Part shown: piece after piece, positions 1 to 8,142 of the stretch
Layout: the number at the start of each line of letters is the position of its first letter
How positions within the stretch are numbered: the first letter of the stretch is position 1
Assembly (NCBI GenBank): GCA_017475185.1
Contig: JAFVGB010000011.1
Coordinates: forward strand, 1-29,737
DNA length: 29,737 nt
Origin: Clostridia bacterium
Lineage (GTDB): Bacteria; Bacillota_A; Clostridia; TANB77; CAG-508
Reading direction: 5' to 3'
Made by a program: the position numbers and the translations under genes
Notes under the pieces: model-generated
Databases searched by the model: none
Seen by the model: the letters and a program-made list of their open reading frames with translations, nothing else
Told to the model about the DNA's origin: nothing

Positions 1-162
1 TCCCCATACAAAATCGCTTGAACTTTCAACTGTCTGCTTTGTTGTTACATCAGCATCAACATAATCAGCTTTTGCAGTAGAATTTGAAACCATTCCTGCA
101 AATCCGATTAATATTGCACTAAATAATGCAACAAACCTCCGTGATTTCCGTGTTCTCATCAT
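1..162 (-). CDS. Secreted protein of unknown function, N-terminal part only
   Basis: Reading frame on the minus strand that starts at 162 and runs off the left edge, so only 54 residues are visible. It opens with MMRTRKSRR, followed by a hydrophobic stretch (about residues 10-24) and a small-residue region ending STAKA-D, which is a normal Sec signal peptide with a likely signal peptidase I site after AKA at residue 32. The start is supported by GGAGG eight bases upstream. It has its own promoter at 228-256. The remainder, after the signal peptide, is polar (DADVTTKQTVESSS) and looks like the beginning of an exported or cell-wall protein such as an SH3/NlpC-type hydrolase, but no domain can be recognised from this fragment. 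Export is a strong inference; function is unknown. Confidence 0.7.
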   Translation of the reverse strand, partial: MMRTRKSRRFVALFSAILIGFAGMVSNSTAKADYVDADVTTKQTVESSSDFVWG

Positions 163-227
163 GTTTTTTTCCTCCTTTTGATGAATTTTCAATGTACATG
201 TGTATGTGCACTTAGCACATTAACATT

Positions 228-256
228 ATTATACCATATTTTTACTTATTTGCCAA
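228..256 (-). promoter_or_regulatory. Sigma-A promoter for the secreted-protein gene
   Basis: On the minus strand: TTGGCA (251-256), 17-base spacer, TATAAT (228-233), with an extended -10 TG one base before it. A 15-base dyad TGTGC-N5-GCACA at 205-219 lies just downstream of the expected transcription start and could be an operator or the first hairpin of the leader. Confidence 0.7.
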
Positions 257-305
257 AATTAATATTTTAATATATATATAACTCCATAAGTTAACAGTTA
301 AAAGT

Positions 306-384
306 AAAAAAAGAAAACAACCTTAAAAATGTTCTTAAAATAGCGTATTACATCTAAAAAAACATCTTTAAAGTTGTTTTCTTT
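306..384 (-). terminator. Intrinsic terminator of the spore-protein gene
   Basis: Arms 361-384 and 310-333 form a 24-bp stem on the minus-strand transcript, continuous apart from two G-U wobbles, followed by a run of seven T (312-306). On the plus strand the same two positions would be mismatches, which fixes the orientation. The stem is unusually long and poor in GC. Confidence 0.75.
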
Positions 385-399
385 CTAATTTAAATTAGC

Positions 400-570
400 T
401 TATACTTTTCTATTAGCAATTTCAATTGCTTTTTTTACAATATTACCACAATTTTTAGAAGACACATTTTGCCATCCACCATCTTGTTTTACTTGTTCAT
501 AAACTCCAAGTTCTTTTGCTATTTCTACTTTTAAATCTTCAGACATTAAACCACTATTTCTTCTAGACAT
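400..570 (-). CDS. Small acid-soluble spore protein, alpha/beta type
   Basis: A 56-residue protein beginning MSRRNSGLMSEDLK. The segment KVEIAKELGVYEQV matches the conserved first helix of alpha/beta SASPs, which contains the cleavage site of the germination protease GPR, and SSKNCGNIVKKAIEIA matches the conserved second helix. Family members coat spore DNA in the A-like form, protect it from UV and heat, and are degraded at germination to supply amino acids. The start was placed at 570 because AAGGAGG lies eight bases before this ATG; an in-frame ATG at 594 has no ribosome binding site. It is transcribed alone and has its own terminator (306-384). A forespore sigma-G promoter is expected, but no convincing -35/-10 pair was found in 571-680; a 13-base palindrome ATTCCA-A-TGGAAT lies at 618-630. 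Family assignment is secure, the exact subclass is not. Confidence 0.9.
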   Translation of the reverse strand: MSRRNSGLMSEDLKVEIAKELGVYEQVKQDGGWQNVSSKNCGNIVKKAIEIANRKV

Positions 571-682
571 AACAAAATCCTCCTTAAGTTTCAAACTCTT
601 TTTCCACTGAAGAAATTATTCCAATGGAATATTATTATTATTTTCTTTTTATGATTTTTTACTCTGGTTATTTTTTCAAATT

Positions 683-712
683 GAAACATTTTTGGACGGT
701 CTTTTTGATTTC
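683..712. repeat. GGGACGGT-type intergenic repeat, copy 1 (degenerate)
   Basis: GAAAC (683-687), then GGACGGTCTTTTT (694-706), then GATTTC (707-712). The core and its spacing to flanking GAAAC/GTTTC-like ends match the copies at 2136-2166 and 6196-6260. It lies just downstream of ypeB. Confidence 0.55.
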
Positions 713-729
713 TTAGTCTAACCTGATTT

Positions 730-2115
730 TTACATTGTTAATGTTCCATTTGGAGTTTCTAAAATAACAAGCACATCTTCTTCTTTTCCATTTTCCACAT
801 TTATATATACCAAAAATTGTCTGTCCTCTACAACTCCTTTAAATTCCCAACATAATATTTCTGTTTGATATTCTGTCGGAATCATTGCTAATCCTTCGCT
901 TGTTATTTCTAAATTTTTATTTATTTTTTCTCTAGCTTCATCTTGCGAAATTTTTGGATTTACAAATTTTCTTTCTGTGTGTGAATTTAAATACCCTGTT
1001 GTTTCCATCCCTAATATTTCACCATTATCTAACGCTATTTTTAATTTTACTAAATCTGGATATACTGTTACGTTTTCTTGCACATATGCATAATTAATTG
1101 TTACAATTCCGTTTTGTTTTAAATAATAGGTTGGTTTCATATTATATATTCCTCTTGAATCTAAGAATTTTTGTCCTATTTCATTAGCTTCTTCTTGACT
1201 TATTGATTCGCTTTTTACTTCTCTTGTACTATTTGCAAATACTATATGTCCGCCTTTTTGTGAGATTGAAATCCATACCATTTGATTATTATTTTTTTCT
1301 ACTGAAAAATCAAATGACTGAATATTTGCATTTTGCGTTAATCCATTTGATTTTATTTCTTTAATATTATCTTGTCCTATAAATTCAATTACTTTTTGTT
1401 TCGCTTTTTCTTCATCAATATCTTCTCCAGTTAGTCCTTTTCTTTCAGGATTTGTAATATGTTCTGAAAATGCTCCATCATATATTAAACCAGCATATTC
1501 ATGAAAATTTTCCTCCAAATTACTAAAACTATCTTTTGATATATTACTTACTTCTTGTGCAAACACTGGACTTCCTTTTTTAGTTAATTCACCCCAACTA
1601 ATTCTTCCACTATTTAAATCCTCTGATAATTGATTTAATGTATTTTTTAATTCTACACTGTAATTGTGTAATTCTTTTAAATTATCTAAATCTTCTTGCG
1701 TTAATTCTTGATTATTTATATTTTTTCTAGATAATGAATAACTATAATCACTTACCTGATTTAAGAATTTAGCAGTATTTTCTAATTCTGAACTATTTAT
1801 TGGAAGTCTAGCTAAATAACTTTGAGCTAAATTAGCTTCTCTCCATACATAAGTTAATGTTTCAGCCCCATGTTCTGGGCTATTTGAAACAAGAGATTTT
1901 GCAAGATATATTTCTACACTATCAACATAATCAACTAGCTCAAAAAAAGCCATATTATATGAATTTTCAGAAGCTTGTCTATAATCTCTTTGTTTTTTAT
2001 AAGTATATAATCCAAGTGCTACGATTATTGAAATTAAAACAACAACTATTGTTAGCATATGTCTATCTTTTAATCTATCTTTCCAGTCATATACTTTTTC
2101 TTTTAAACTTGTCAT
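730..2115 (-). CDS. ypeB: Germination protein YpeB
   Basis: A 461-residue protein with a short cytoplasmic N-terminus, one membrane segment (about residues 20-38), a long helical region, and C-terminal PepSY-like repeats (segments such as SISQEEANEIGQKFL and KISQDEAREKINKNL). This matches YpeB, a spore protein needed for the localisation or stability of the cortex-lytic enzyme SleB. The length is close to the usual 450-460. The start is placed at 2115 because AAAGGAGGAAGG precedes that ATG; an in-frame ATG at 2142 lacks a ribosome binding site and would overlap a repeat. In most spore formers ypeB follows sleB; here the upstream neighbour is a divergent glycosyltransferase gene and no sleB is visible. 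It is probably expressed in the forespore, although no sigma-G promoter was identified. Confidence 0.9.
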   Translation of the reverse strand: MTSLKEKVYDWKDRLKDRHMLTIVVVLISIIVALGLYTYKKQRDYRQASENSYNMAFFELVDYVDSVEIYLAKSLVSNSPEHGAETLTYVWREANLAQSYLARLPINSSELENTAKFLNQVSDYSYSLSRKNINNQELTQEDLDNLKELHNYSVELKNTLNQLSEDLNSGRISWGELTKKGSPVFAQEVSNISKDSFSNLEENFHEYAGLIYDGAFSEHITNPERKGLTGEDIDEEKAKQKVIEFIGQDNIKEIKSNGLTQNANIQSFDFSVEKNNNQMVWISISQKGGHIVFANSTREVKSESISQEEANEIGQKFLDSRGIYNMKPTYYLKQNGIVTINYAYVQENVTVYPDLVKLKIALDNGEILGMETTGYLNSHTERKFVNPKISQDEAREKINKNLEITSEGLAMIPTEYQTEILCWEFKGVVEDRQFLVYINVENGKEEDVLVILETPNGTLTM

Positions 2116-2135
2116 TTTTCCTTCCTCCTTTTTTC

Positions 2136-2166
2136 GAAACATCTAGGGATGGTCTTTTTTAGTTTC
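2136..2166. repeat. GGGACGGT-type intergenic repeat, copy 2
   Basis: GAAAC (2136-2140) and GTTTC (2162-2166) bracket a core GGGATGGTCTTTTTT (2146-2160), one base different from the other copies. It lies in the divergent gap upstream of ypeB. Confidence 0.6.
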
Positions 2167-2197
2167 AAAAATATTTTTCTCCATTTTAAAAAAAATA

Positions 2198-2226
2198 TTC
2201 AAAAATATACAATATTGTGTTAAAAT
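2198..2226 (+). promoter_or_regulatory. Probable promoter of the glycolipid glycosyltransferase gene
   Basis: TAAAAT (2221-2226) with an extended -10 TG (2218-2219) and a weak -35 TTCAAA (2198-2203) 17 bases upstream. The expected start of transcription is about 25 bases before the coding sequence. Confidence 0.45.
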
Positions 2227-2258
2227 GTTAATATCAAAAGAAAAGAAAGAGGAAAATA

Positions 2259-3395
2259 ATGAAAAGAATTTTAATTTTGTATGCAAAATATGGAGGAGGA
2301 CATTTGTCTGCTGCTAAATCAATTCAGACATATATTGAAGAACATTATTTTTATAATGCTGAAGTTAAATGTGTTGATTGTGTCGAATATGTTAGTCCAT
2401 TTATTAATAATGTTACTACTGGAGCTTACAAAAAAATGGCAAAAACAGCTCCAAAATTATGGAAAAAACTTTATTATGGTTCTCAAAAAGGCTTTATTTC
2501 TAGTTTTAGCAATAAAGCAAATGAGATAATGGCAAAACGATTGTTGAATTTATTTAAACAATTTTTACCGGATGTAGTTATTTCTACTCATCCTTTTGCA
2601 TCACATATGACAAGTTATTTAAAAGAAACTAAACAATATGATTGTACTTTAGCAACTGTAATGACTGATTTTGCTCCTCATGACCAATGGTTAGTTGGAA
2701 AAGAGTATGGAGACTTTTTCTTTGTTTCAAACGAAAAAATGAAACAAACTTTAATAAACTCTTACGGAATTGATGAAAGCAAGGTGTTCGCTTCTGGTGT
2801 TCCTTTGGCTAATACTTTTTCATATCCTTTTTATGATAACGAAACTTACAAAAATTATCGATTAAAAAAAGATAAAAAATTAATTTTATTTTTTGGTGGA
2901 GGAGAATTTGGTCTTGGTCAAAAAAGAACAGTTCAGGTCTTACATAATTTATGTAATTATTTAGATAACTATCAGATTGTTGCTATTTCTGGTAGAAATA
3001 AAAAAATGAATAATGAGTTTTTGAAATTGTCCAAAATATTAAATAATGATGATTTACATGTTTTAAAATATACAAATGATGTTCCAGACTTGATGCATAT
3101 TGCTTCATTAGTTGTAACAAAACCTGGAGGACTTACTTCTTCTGAAAGTTTGGCTTCTAATTTGCCTATACTTATTGTTAATCCTATTCCTGGTCAAGAA
3201 GAAGAAAATGCAGAATTTTTGGAAAGTTCGGGTGCTGCTATTTGGCTAAAAGAGAATGACAATATTGAAGAAGTTATTAATAATATTTTAAATAATGAAA
3301 ACAAATTAAATGATATGAAAGAAAAAGCAAAACTTATTGCAAAGCCTAATTCTACGATGGAAATATGCCAAACAATTTTAGGAAAACCATATTAA
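2259..3395 (+). CDS. Glycolipid glycosyltransferase, UgtP/MGDG-synthase family
   Basis: A 378-residue GT28-family protein. The N-terminal Rossmann half begins with the hallmark YGGGH (residues 11-15) and contains VISTHPFASH and VMTDFAPH, typical of the monogalactosyl-diacylglycerol synthase N-domain. The C-terminal half contains the donor-binding FFGGGEFGLGQ (near 208-218) and TKPGGLTSSES (near 289-299), followed by NPIPGQEEENA. Members transfer glucose or galactose from UDP-sugar to diacylglycerol at the cytoplasmic membrane face, making glycolipids and, in many Firmicutes, the lipoteichoic acid anchor. Its sugar and acceptor here cannot be read from sequence. The start follows GAGG eight bases upstream. 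It is a single-gene unit ending in a shared terminator. MurG was considered but the MGDG-type N-domain argues against it. Confidence 0.85.
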   Translation: MKRILILYAKYGGGHLSAAKSIQTYIEEHYFYNAEVKCVDCVEYVSPFINNVTTGAYKKMAKTAPKLWKKLYYGSQKGFISSFSNKANEIMAKRLLNLFKQFLPDVVISTHPFASHMTSYLKETKQYDCTLATVMTDFAPHDQWLVGKEYGDFFFVSNEKMKQTLINSYGIDESKVFASGVPLANTFSYPFYDNETYKNYRLKKDKKLILFFGGGEFGLGQKRTVQVLHNLCNYLDNYQIVAISGRNKKMNNEFLKLSKILNNDDLHVLKYTNDVPDLMHIASLVVTKPGGLTSSESLASNLPILIVNPIPGQEEENAEFLESSGAAIWLKENDNIEEVINNILNNENKLNDMKEKAKLIAKPNSTMEICQTILGKPY

Positions 3396-3400
3396 AATAA

Positions 3401-3432
3401 AAAAAATTGTGATTTGTAAATCACAATTTTTT
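3401..3432. terminator. Bidirectional terminator between ugtP-like gene and recR
   Basis: Perfect 14-bp stem (3402-3415 with 3418-3431) with a two-base loop region, A-tract on one side and T-tract on the other, sitting between two convergent genes. It can serve both strands. Confidence 0.85.
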
Positions 3433-3439
3433 ATTTTAT

Positions 3440-4039
3440 TTATAGTTCTCTACGACCTTCTAACGCTTTGCTTAATGTGACTTCATCTGTATATTCCAAA
3501 TCTCCTCCAACTGGAATTCCGTGTGCAATTCTAGTTACTTTAATTCCAAGAGGTTTGATAAGTTTCGAAAGATACATAGCCGTAGCTTCTCCTTCAACAC
3601 GTGGGTTTGTTGCAAGTACTATTTCTTTTACTTGTCCATCCATCAGTCTTGCTAACAATTCCTTAACTTTTATATCATCTGGTCCAATTCCATTCATTGG
3701 AGATACTACTCCATGTAGAACATGGTAAACGCCTTTAAATTCATGTGTTCTTTCCATAGCAACAACATCTTTTACATCTTCCACTACGCATATTGTTGAT
3801 TGATCTCTTCCAGCATTTGAACATATTGGGCATGGATCTGTATCTGTTATATTGTAGCATTTTGAGCAATATTTTAGTTTTTTCTTTGCATTTGTTATAG
3901 CTTCAATAAACTCATTAGTTTCTGTTTCACTTGCATTTAATATATGGAAAGCAAGTCTAGCAGCTGTTTTACTACCTATACTTGGTAATTTTTCAAAAGC
4001 TTCAATTAATTTTTCAATTGATGGTGAATAGTATCCCAT
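3440..4039 (-). CDS. recR: Recombination protein RecR
   Basis: A 199-residue protein of standard RecR length. An N-terminal helix-hairpin-helix region ([17 protein letters not shown], residues 18-34) is followed by a C4 zinc finger (C58, C61, C70, C73), a Toprim domain with [13 protein letters not shown] (about 84-96), and the Walker-like C-terminal region ([14 protein letters not shown]). RecR works with RecO/RecF to load RecA at gapped or broken DNA. It is the last gene of the dnaX-ybaB-recR order; the gap after ybaB is about 30 bases and contains GGAGAA as ribosome binding site, so co-transcription is likely. The stop codon sits immediately beyond the convergent terminator at 3401-3432. 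Confidence 0.97.
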   Translation of the reverse strand: MGYYSPSIEKLIEAFEKLPSIGSKTAARLAFHILNASETETNEFIEAITNAKKKLKYCSKCYNITDTDPCPICSNAGRDQSTICVVEDVKDVVAMERTHEFKGVYHVLHGVVSPMNGIGPDDIKVKELLARLMDGQVKEIVLATNPRVEGEATAMYLSKLIKPLGIKVTRIAHGIPVGGDLEYTDEVTLSKALEGRREL

Positions 4040-4071
4040 AATTAGTTCTCCTTTATCTTCCCAATTTATTA

Positions 4072-4413
4072 TTACATAAATCCTGGTATATTGAATTGTC
4101 CTAAAGATGCAGCTTGAGCACTGTCAACTTTTTTTAATGCCTCATTAACACATGTAATAATTAAATCTTGTAACATTTCAACATCTTCTGGATCAACAAC
4201 TTCTGGTTTTATTTTTATTTCTTTTATCATTTTGTCTCCGCTTACTTTAACTTCAACTGCTCCTCCACCTGCTGATGCATCAAATTCTTTTGCTACTAAT
4301 TCCTCTTGTGATTTTTCCATATCTGCTTGCATTTTTTTTGCTTCTTTCATTAATTGATTGATGTTCATTCCACCAAATCCTCCCATACCTGGGAAACCTC
4401 CTCTTTTTGACAT
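4072..4413 (-). CDS. ybaB: YbaB/EbfC-family nucleoid-associated protein
   Basis: A 113-residue protein with a Gly/Met-rich start ([16 protein letters not shown]), a long helix [21 protein letters not shown], a short beta region ([20 protein letters not shown]) and a second helical segment, as in the YbaB tweezer-like dimer that binds DNA. The start is placed at 4413 because AAAGGAGG lies eight bases upstream; an in-frame ATG at 4452 lacks this. It sits between dnaX and recR, its conserved place in most Firmicutes. The role of the family in recombination or replication restart is inferred from this neighbourhood, not established. Confidence 0.93.
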   Translation of the reverse strand: MSKRGGFPGMGGFGGMNINQLMKEAKKMQADMEKSQEELVAKEFDASAGGGAVEVKVSGDKMIKEIKIKPEVVDPEDVEMLQDLIITCVNEALKKVDSAQAASLGQFNIPGFM

Positions 4414-4458
4414 TGTAAATTCCTCCTTTAAATTTGTTTTATATTTAGGCAATACTAA

Positions 4459-6183
4459 TTATTCATCTATAATATTTACTGGCATACCCATTTCTTTAGT
4501 AATTTCATTTGCTATATCTTTAGATTCTTCTTGACGTTTTGCATCTATATATCTTACTTGCATTGGCTTTCCATATTCAAGTGAAATAATTTTGGTTAAT
4601 TCATTTACACTTTCTGGTTTATCTAAAATGCTTCTTCCAAATGGTGTAATTCCATTTTGAAAAACTATTCCTACTGTCATATCATTTACTTCTGTGGCTG
4701 TTGTATTCATCAAATTAGTATATAACATTATTTTTCCACTTTCTTTTAGACCTGAAACTAATTTACCCCAATTTTCCATTCTTTTTCCTGTTGGAGCAAC
4801 ATTTTTAACAATATTTGTTGGACCATTTTGATTCACCCTTGTTGTACTTTTTCTCATATTTGTTGTTTTTTCTGATGAATTATCCACATTTGTTCCTGAA
4901 TTGTGGATAACTAGTCCTGATAATTTATCTATTTTACTTTCTAGTTGTTTTATTTTATTTTCCAGTGCAGCAGTATTTGCATTTGATGCATTAACATTAT
5001 TTATATTTGAGCTGTTTTGCACTACGGATTCAACATTTTCGAAGTTTTTATAAACTGTGTTAGATACATTAGAATTATTAGTAATTGTTTCCCTTGAATT
5101 AGTTGTTTCTATTGTGCATAATTTCATTATTCCAACTTCTAACATTATTGTCTTCTGAGTTGTCATTTTTAAGTCATTTGCTAATTCAGATAAATTGTAT
5201 ATTATTTTTAATAATCTATCTTTTTCTGTTTTATCAGATATTTCTTTTATTTTATTTAATTCATTTTCATTATATAAACTTAATGTCCCACTTGATTTAA
5301 ATACTAAAATATCTTTTACATATTTAATAATTTCCCATATTAAATTATTTAAATCTTTTCCATCTGCAATTACTTCATCTATATTTTTAAGTGTTTCATC
5401 AACATTACAATCTATTACTGAATTAACTATTTTATTAATATATTCAACTTTTGGTATTCCAACTAATTCTTTTACTTTATCGTCATTAATTTCATCTTCG
5501 CCTTCTTGAACACATCTTTCCAAAATACTTAATCCGTCTCTCATTGCACCTTCGGCCAATATAGAAATAGTTTTTAATGCTTCATCTGTTATGTTTATTT
5601 TGCTTTCTTTACAAATATATTCTAATCTAAATTTGATATTTTCAGGTGATATTTTTTTATAATCAAATCTTTGACATCTAGATAAAATTGTTGCTGGTAA
5701 TTTTTGTGGCTCTGTTGTTGCTAATATAAATTTTACATGTGCAGGTGGTTCTTCTAATGTTTTTAATAAAGCATTAAATGCTCCAACTGATAACATATGA
5801 ACCTCATCAATTATATAAACCCTATACTTTGCAACTGTTGGCAAAAAATTTACTTCTTCTCTGATTGATCTTATGTCTTCAACACTATTATTTGATGCAG
5901 CATCCATTTCAACAATATCTGTTAAAGATCCTTGTATTGCTGATTTGCAAATTTCACATTCATTACATGGTTCGCCATCTTGTGGATTTAAGCAGTTTAT
6001 TGCTCTTGCTAGAATTTTTGCTGCTGATGTTTTTCCTGTGCCACGTCCACCTGTAAGCAAATATGCATGTCCAACTCTGTTTGCTATAATTTGGTTTTTT
6101 AGAGTTCTTGTTATATGCTCTTGTCCAACTATTTCACTAAATTTCATTGGTCTAAATTTTCTATATAAAGCTGTATATGACAT
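4459..6183 (-). CDS. dnaX: DNA polymerase III subunit gamma/tau
   Basis: A 574-residue clamp-loader ATPase. Walker A is GGRGTGKT (45-52), a zinc-binding module uses C64, C73, C76 and C79, Walker B is IIDEVH (125-130), sensor 1 is ATTEP (156-160), and the arginine-finger motif is SRC (169-171). The AAA+ lid and collar domain follow, then an Asn/Ser-rich linker (about 355-450), and a C-terminal domain that probably contacts the polymerase alpha subunit. The start follows GAGGGGTGAT. No A-rich slippery stretch that would generate a short gamma form was obvious. It lies between the SRP RNA and ybaB, 45 bases upstream of the latter; co-transcription with ybaB and recR is likely. Confidence 0.97.
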   Translation of the reverse strand: MSYTALYRKFRPMKFSEIVGQEHITRTLKNQIIANRVGHAYLLTGGRGTGKTSAAKILARAINCLNPQDGEPCNECEICKSAIQGSLTDIVEMDAASNNSVEDIRSIREEVNFLPTVAKYRVYIIDEVHMLSVGAFNALLKTLEEPPAHVKFILATTEPQKLPATILSRCQRFDYKKISPENIKFRLEYICKESKINITDEALKTISILAEGAMRDGLSILERCVQEGEDEINDDKVKELVGIPKVEYINKIVNSVIDCNVDETLKNIDEVIADGKDLNNLIWEIIKYVKDILVFKSSGTLSLYNENELNKIKEISDKTEKDRLLKIIYNLSELANDLKMTTQKTIMLEVGIMKLCTIETTNSRETITNNSNVSNTVYKNFENVESVVQNSSNINNVNASNANTAALENKIKQLESKIDKLSGLVIHNSGTNVDNSSEKTTNMRKSTTRVNQNGPTNIVKNVAPTGKRMENWGKLVSGLKESGKIMLYTNLMNTTATEVNDMTVGIVFQNGITPFGRSILDKPESVNELTKIISLEYGKPMQVRYIDAKRQEESKDIANEITKEMGMPVNIIDE

Positions 6184-6195
6184 TATATCACCCCT

Positions 6196-6260
6196 CGAAA
6201 TTTATAATTTTGGACGGTCTTATTTTTTTGAAAAAAGACCGTCCCATAGTTCAAATTTCA
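6196..6260. repeat. GGGACGGT-type intergenic repeat, copy 3 (full palindrome)
   Basis: GGACGGTCTT (6212-6221) pairs with AAGACCGTCC (6235-6244); the outer ends GAAATTT (6197-6203) and AAATTTC (6254-6260) also pair. It looks like two copies of the unit seen at 683-712 and 2136-2166 facing each other. It lies in the dnaX leader, between the SRP RNA and the dnaX ribosome binding site. Confidence 0.75.
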
Positions 6261-6289
6261 AAAAAAATGGTACGAGCTATTATTAATTC

Positions 6290-6409
6290 CTCTAACCTTT
6301 CTGTGGAAGTATTTTTCACATAAAAATTACTACTTATTGCTGCTTCCTTCCGGACCTGACAAGATTCATAGCTTTTTATTGAAAAATATCCTCCACACAA
6401 AGGTTAGAG
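6290..6409 (-). ncRNA. ffs: Signal recognition particle RNA, small bacterial type
   Basis: The minus strand carries the invariant domain IV segment GGTCCGGAAGGAAGCAGC (the Ffh-binding apical loop of SRP RNA). The flanks pair into one long rod: CTCTAACCTTT at the 5' end with AAAGGTTAGAG at the 3' end, and the inner arms GTGGAGGATATTTTTCA and TGTGAAAAATACTTCCAC. The total is about 120 bases, so it lacks the Alu domain found in the roughly 270-base SRP RNA of Bacillus. The position between tadA and dnaX is the usual one in Firmicutes. The ends are set by the terminal helix and may be off by a few bases. Confidence 0.93.
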
Positions 6410-6427
6410 TTATCTCATACCATTGAC

Positions 6428-6456
6428 ATTATATAATGTTTTTTTATTTTTAGCAA
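6428..6456 (-). promoter_or_regulatory. Promoter of the SRP RNA gene
   Basis: Minus strand TTGCTA (6451-6456), 17-base spacer, TATAAT (6428-6433). Transcription would begin about 10 bases before the RNA's terminal helix. A small AT hairpin at 6460-6481 just upstream may be a weak terminator of the preceding gene. Confidence 0.7.
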
Positions 6457-6498
6457 TAGTTTTTATTAATCTTAATAAAAATTTTCAGTAATAATATT

Positions 6499-7392
6499 TT
6501 ATTGTCTTTTGTAGATTAATTTATTCAAATCAGTTATTTCTTTTCCTTTTTCATTTTCACCATCTAAGTCTTCGATTGGTAAATCCATAACTATATTAGT
6601 TTTATATGTTTTATCCTGTGCTTCTATAACTAGGTCAAATGAAACTTTAAATTTTAAATCTTCATTTGATACATTCATTTTTTTAAGAATTGATGCACCT
6701 TGTATAATTTCCTGATCATCATTTGATTTATATTCACCAATTCCAACATTTGCAAAACTTATAAAAATACATCCACCTTTGTTTCCAATTTCTAAGTTCT
6801 TTTTATTGTCACTTGATGCTCCAGTATAAGTTAATGTTGCTCCAACTAGATAGTCATTTGTATATTTATATAAACCATCATCTAAGCTATTTGGCATATA
6901 TACTTGTATTTTACCTAGTTTTACATTTTCTAATATTTCAATATTTTCAATTTTTACATTTTTTATATATTGTTCACTTTTATAATTTTTATTTTCATCT
7001 AAAACAATGCATATATCATTAGTTTGTATTACTTTTTCGTTCCATATATAATTATCTTCTTTTTCTTGTTCAGCTTGTTGCACTTGTTGTTCTGCTGTTT
7101 GATTTTCTTGGCTTTCTGTTGGTTGTTGTGGCTGTTCTTGTTGAGTTTCAGTTTGTTCTGCAGAATCCTTTTGTTCCGTAGTTTTTTCTTGTGTTTCTGT
7201 TGTAGCTGAACTTATTACAATTATCTTTCCAACTTTAAATGGAACTTCTTTTTCTCCTTCAACTTCATATTTCATAACTGTAAATATTGCAAACGCAATA
7301 ATTATAATTAATACAAATAAAACTGAGAAAAATTTTATTCTTTTTTTTGAATTTTCACTAATAAAAATTCTTTTAAATTTATCTTTAATCAC
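6499..7392 (-). CDS. Membrane-anchored extracytoplasmic protein of unknown function
   Basis: A 297-residue protein with a basic N-terminus, one transmembrane segment (about residues 21-40), a Gln/Glu/Thr-rich low-complexity spacer (about 64-115), and a predicted beta-rich extracytoplasmic domain (about 115-280). It starts with GTG at 7392, preceded by AAGGA. No family was recognised. The layout, one anchor, a flexible spacer and a folded outer domain, resembles cell-surface or secretion-accessory proteins. It follows tadA by 48 bases and interrupts the common tadA - SRP RNA - dnaX order. Presence and topology are well supported; function is not. Confidence 0.75.
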   Translation of the reverse strand: MIKDKFKRIFISENSKKRIKFFSVLFVLIIIIAFAIFTVMKYEVEGEKEVPFKVGKIIVISSATTETQEKTTEQKDSAEQTETQQEQPQQPTESQENQTAEQQVQQAEQEKEDNYIWNEKVIQTNDICIVLDENKNYKSEQYIKNVKIENIEILENVKLGKIQVYMPNSLDDGLYKYTNDYLVGATLTYTGASSDNKKNLEIGNKGGCIFISFANVGIGEYKSNDDQEIIQGASILKKMNVSNEDLKFKVSFDLVIEAQDKTYKTNIVMDLPIEDLDGENEKGKEITDLNKLIYKRQ

Positions 7393-7440
7393 AATTAATT
7401 CCTTTCTAAAAAAGACTTTTGATATAATTATTTTAGAAAA

Positions 7441-7911
7441 TTATTTATTATCTTTTTTCTTTTTTATATTTCTTAATTCTTTAAAAAAATCTTTTAAAAT
7501 TGCTTCACATTCTTCTTTTAAAATTCCTGTTTCAATTTCTACTTTATGATTAAATTTATAGTCTTGTAATAAATTCAAAACTGTACCACATGCACCTGTT
7601 TTTTCATCTATAGCCCCTATATAAATCTTTCTTATTCTAGATTGTATTAATGCACCTGCACACATACTACATGGTTCAAGTGTAACGTACATATCGCAAT
7701 CCGTAAGTCTCCAACTGTCTAATTTCTTACTTGCTTTTTTTATTGCTAAAATTTCCGCATGATTTGTTGTATCTTTTTTTTCTTCTTTTTGATTATATGC
7801 TCTTGCAATTATTTTACCATCTTTTACAATAACTGCACCAACTGGTACTTCTAATTTATCATATGCTTTTTTCGCCTGTTTTAGGGCTTCTTTCATAAAT
7901 TTTTCTTCCAA
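7441..7911 (-). CDS. tadA: tRNA-specific adenosine deaminase TadA
   Basis: A 156-residue zinc deaminase with HAE (H51, E53) and PCSMC (C81, C84), the catalytic motif of the cytidine-deaminase fold. TadA converts A34 of tRNA-Arg(ACG) to inosine, and that substrate tRNA is encoded in this window at 19568-19644. The start is the TTG at 7911, because AAAGGAGG lies six bases upstream; the first in-frame ATG-like start would run into tRNA-Arg(CCT), and the next ATG at about residue 6 lacks a good site. It is probably co-transcribed with tRNA-Arg(CCT), whose 3' end lies 36 bases upstream, from the promoter at 8034-8062. The neighbourhood (SRP RNA, dnaX) is typical of Firmicutes. Confidence 0.95.
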   Translation of the reverse strand: MEEKFMKEALKQAKKAYDKLEVPVGAVIVKDGKIIARAYNQKEEKKDTTNHAEILAIKKASKKLDSWRLTDCDMYVTLEPCSMCAGALIQSRIRKIYIGAIDEKTGACGTVLNLLQDYKFNHKVEIETGILKEECEAILKDFFKELRNIKKKKDNK

Positions 7912-7947
7912 TGTTTTCCTCCTTTTTGGATAGAAATATTTTTTAAG

Positions 7948-8023
<76 letters not shown>

Positions 8024-8033
8024 ATATGTTATT

Positions 8034-8062
8034 AGTATATATCATTTACTCTTTTTTTTCAA
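8034..8062 (-). promoter_or_regulatory. Promoter of tRNA-Arg(CCT) and probably tadA
   Basis: Minus strand TTGAAA (8057-8062), 17-base spacer, TATACT (8034-8039), ending about 10 bases before the tRNA. Confidence 0.75.
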
Positions 8063-8071
8063 GTAAATTTG

Positions 8072-8080
8072 TGTTATACT
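8072..8080 (+). promoter_or_regulatory. Probable extended -10 promoter of the ttcA-like gene
   Basis: TGTTATACT on the plus strand (8072-8080), an extended -10 with no good -35. It would give a leader of about 100 bases that includes the repeat at 8143-8169. Confidence 0.4.
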
Positions 8081-8142
8081 ATATAAAAATTTAAATTGAA
8101 ATGTGTGATATTTTAGTTTTCGACTTTTTTCTTATATGAAAT

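Noticed and set aside
4459..6183. Programmed frameshift in dnaX giving a short gamma form.
   Set aside because: No A-rich slippery heptamer with a following hairpin was seen at the expected place after the collar domain.
5103..6286. Several open frames on the plus strand opposite dnaX, and similar ones opposite gyrA, recR, corA and the T4SS genes.
   Set aside because: They are the complements of strongly conserved coding regions, lack ribosome binding sites and show no recognisable domains.
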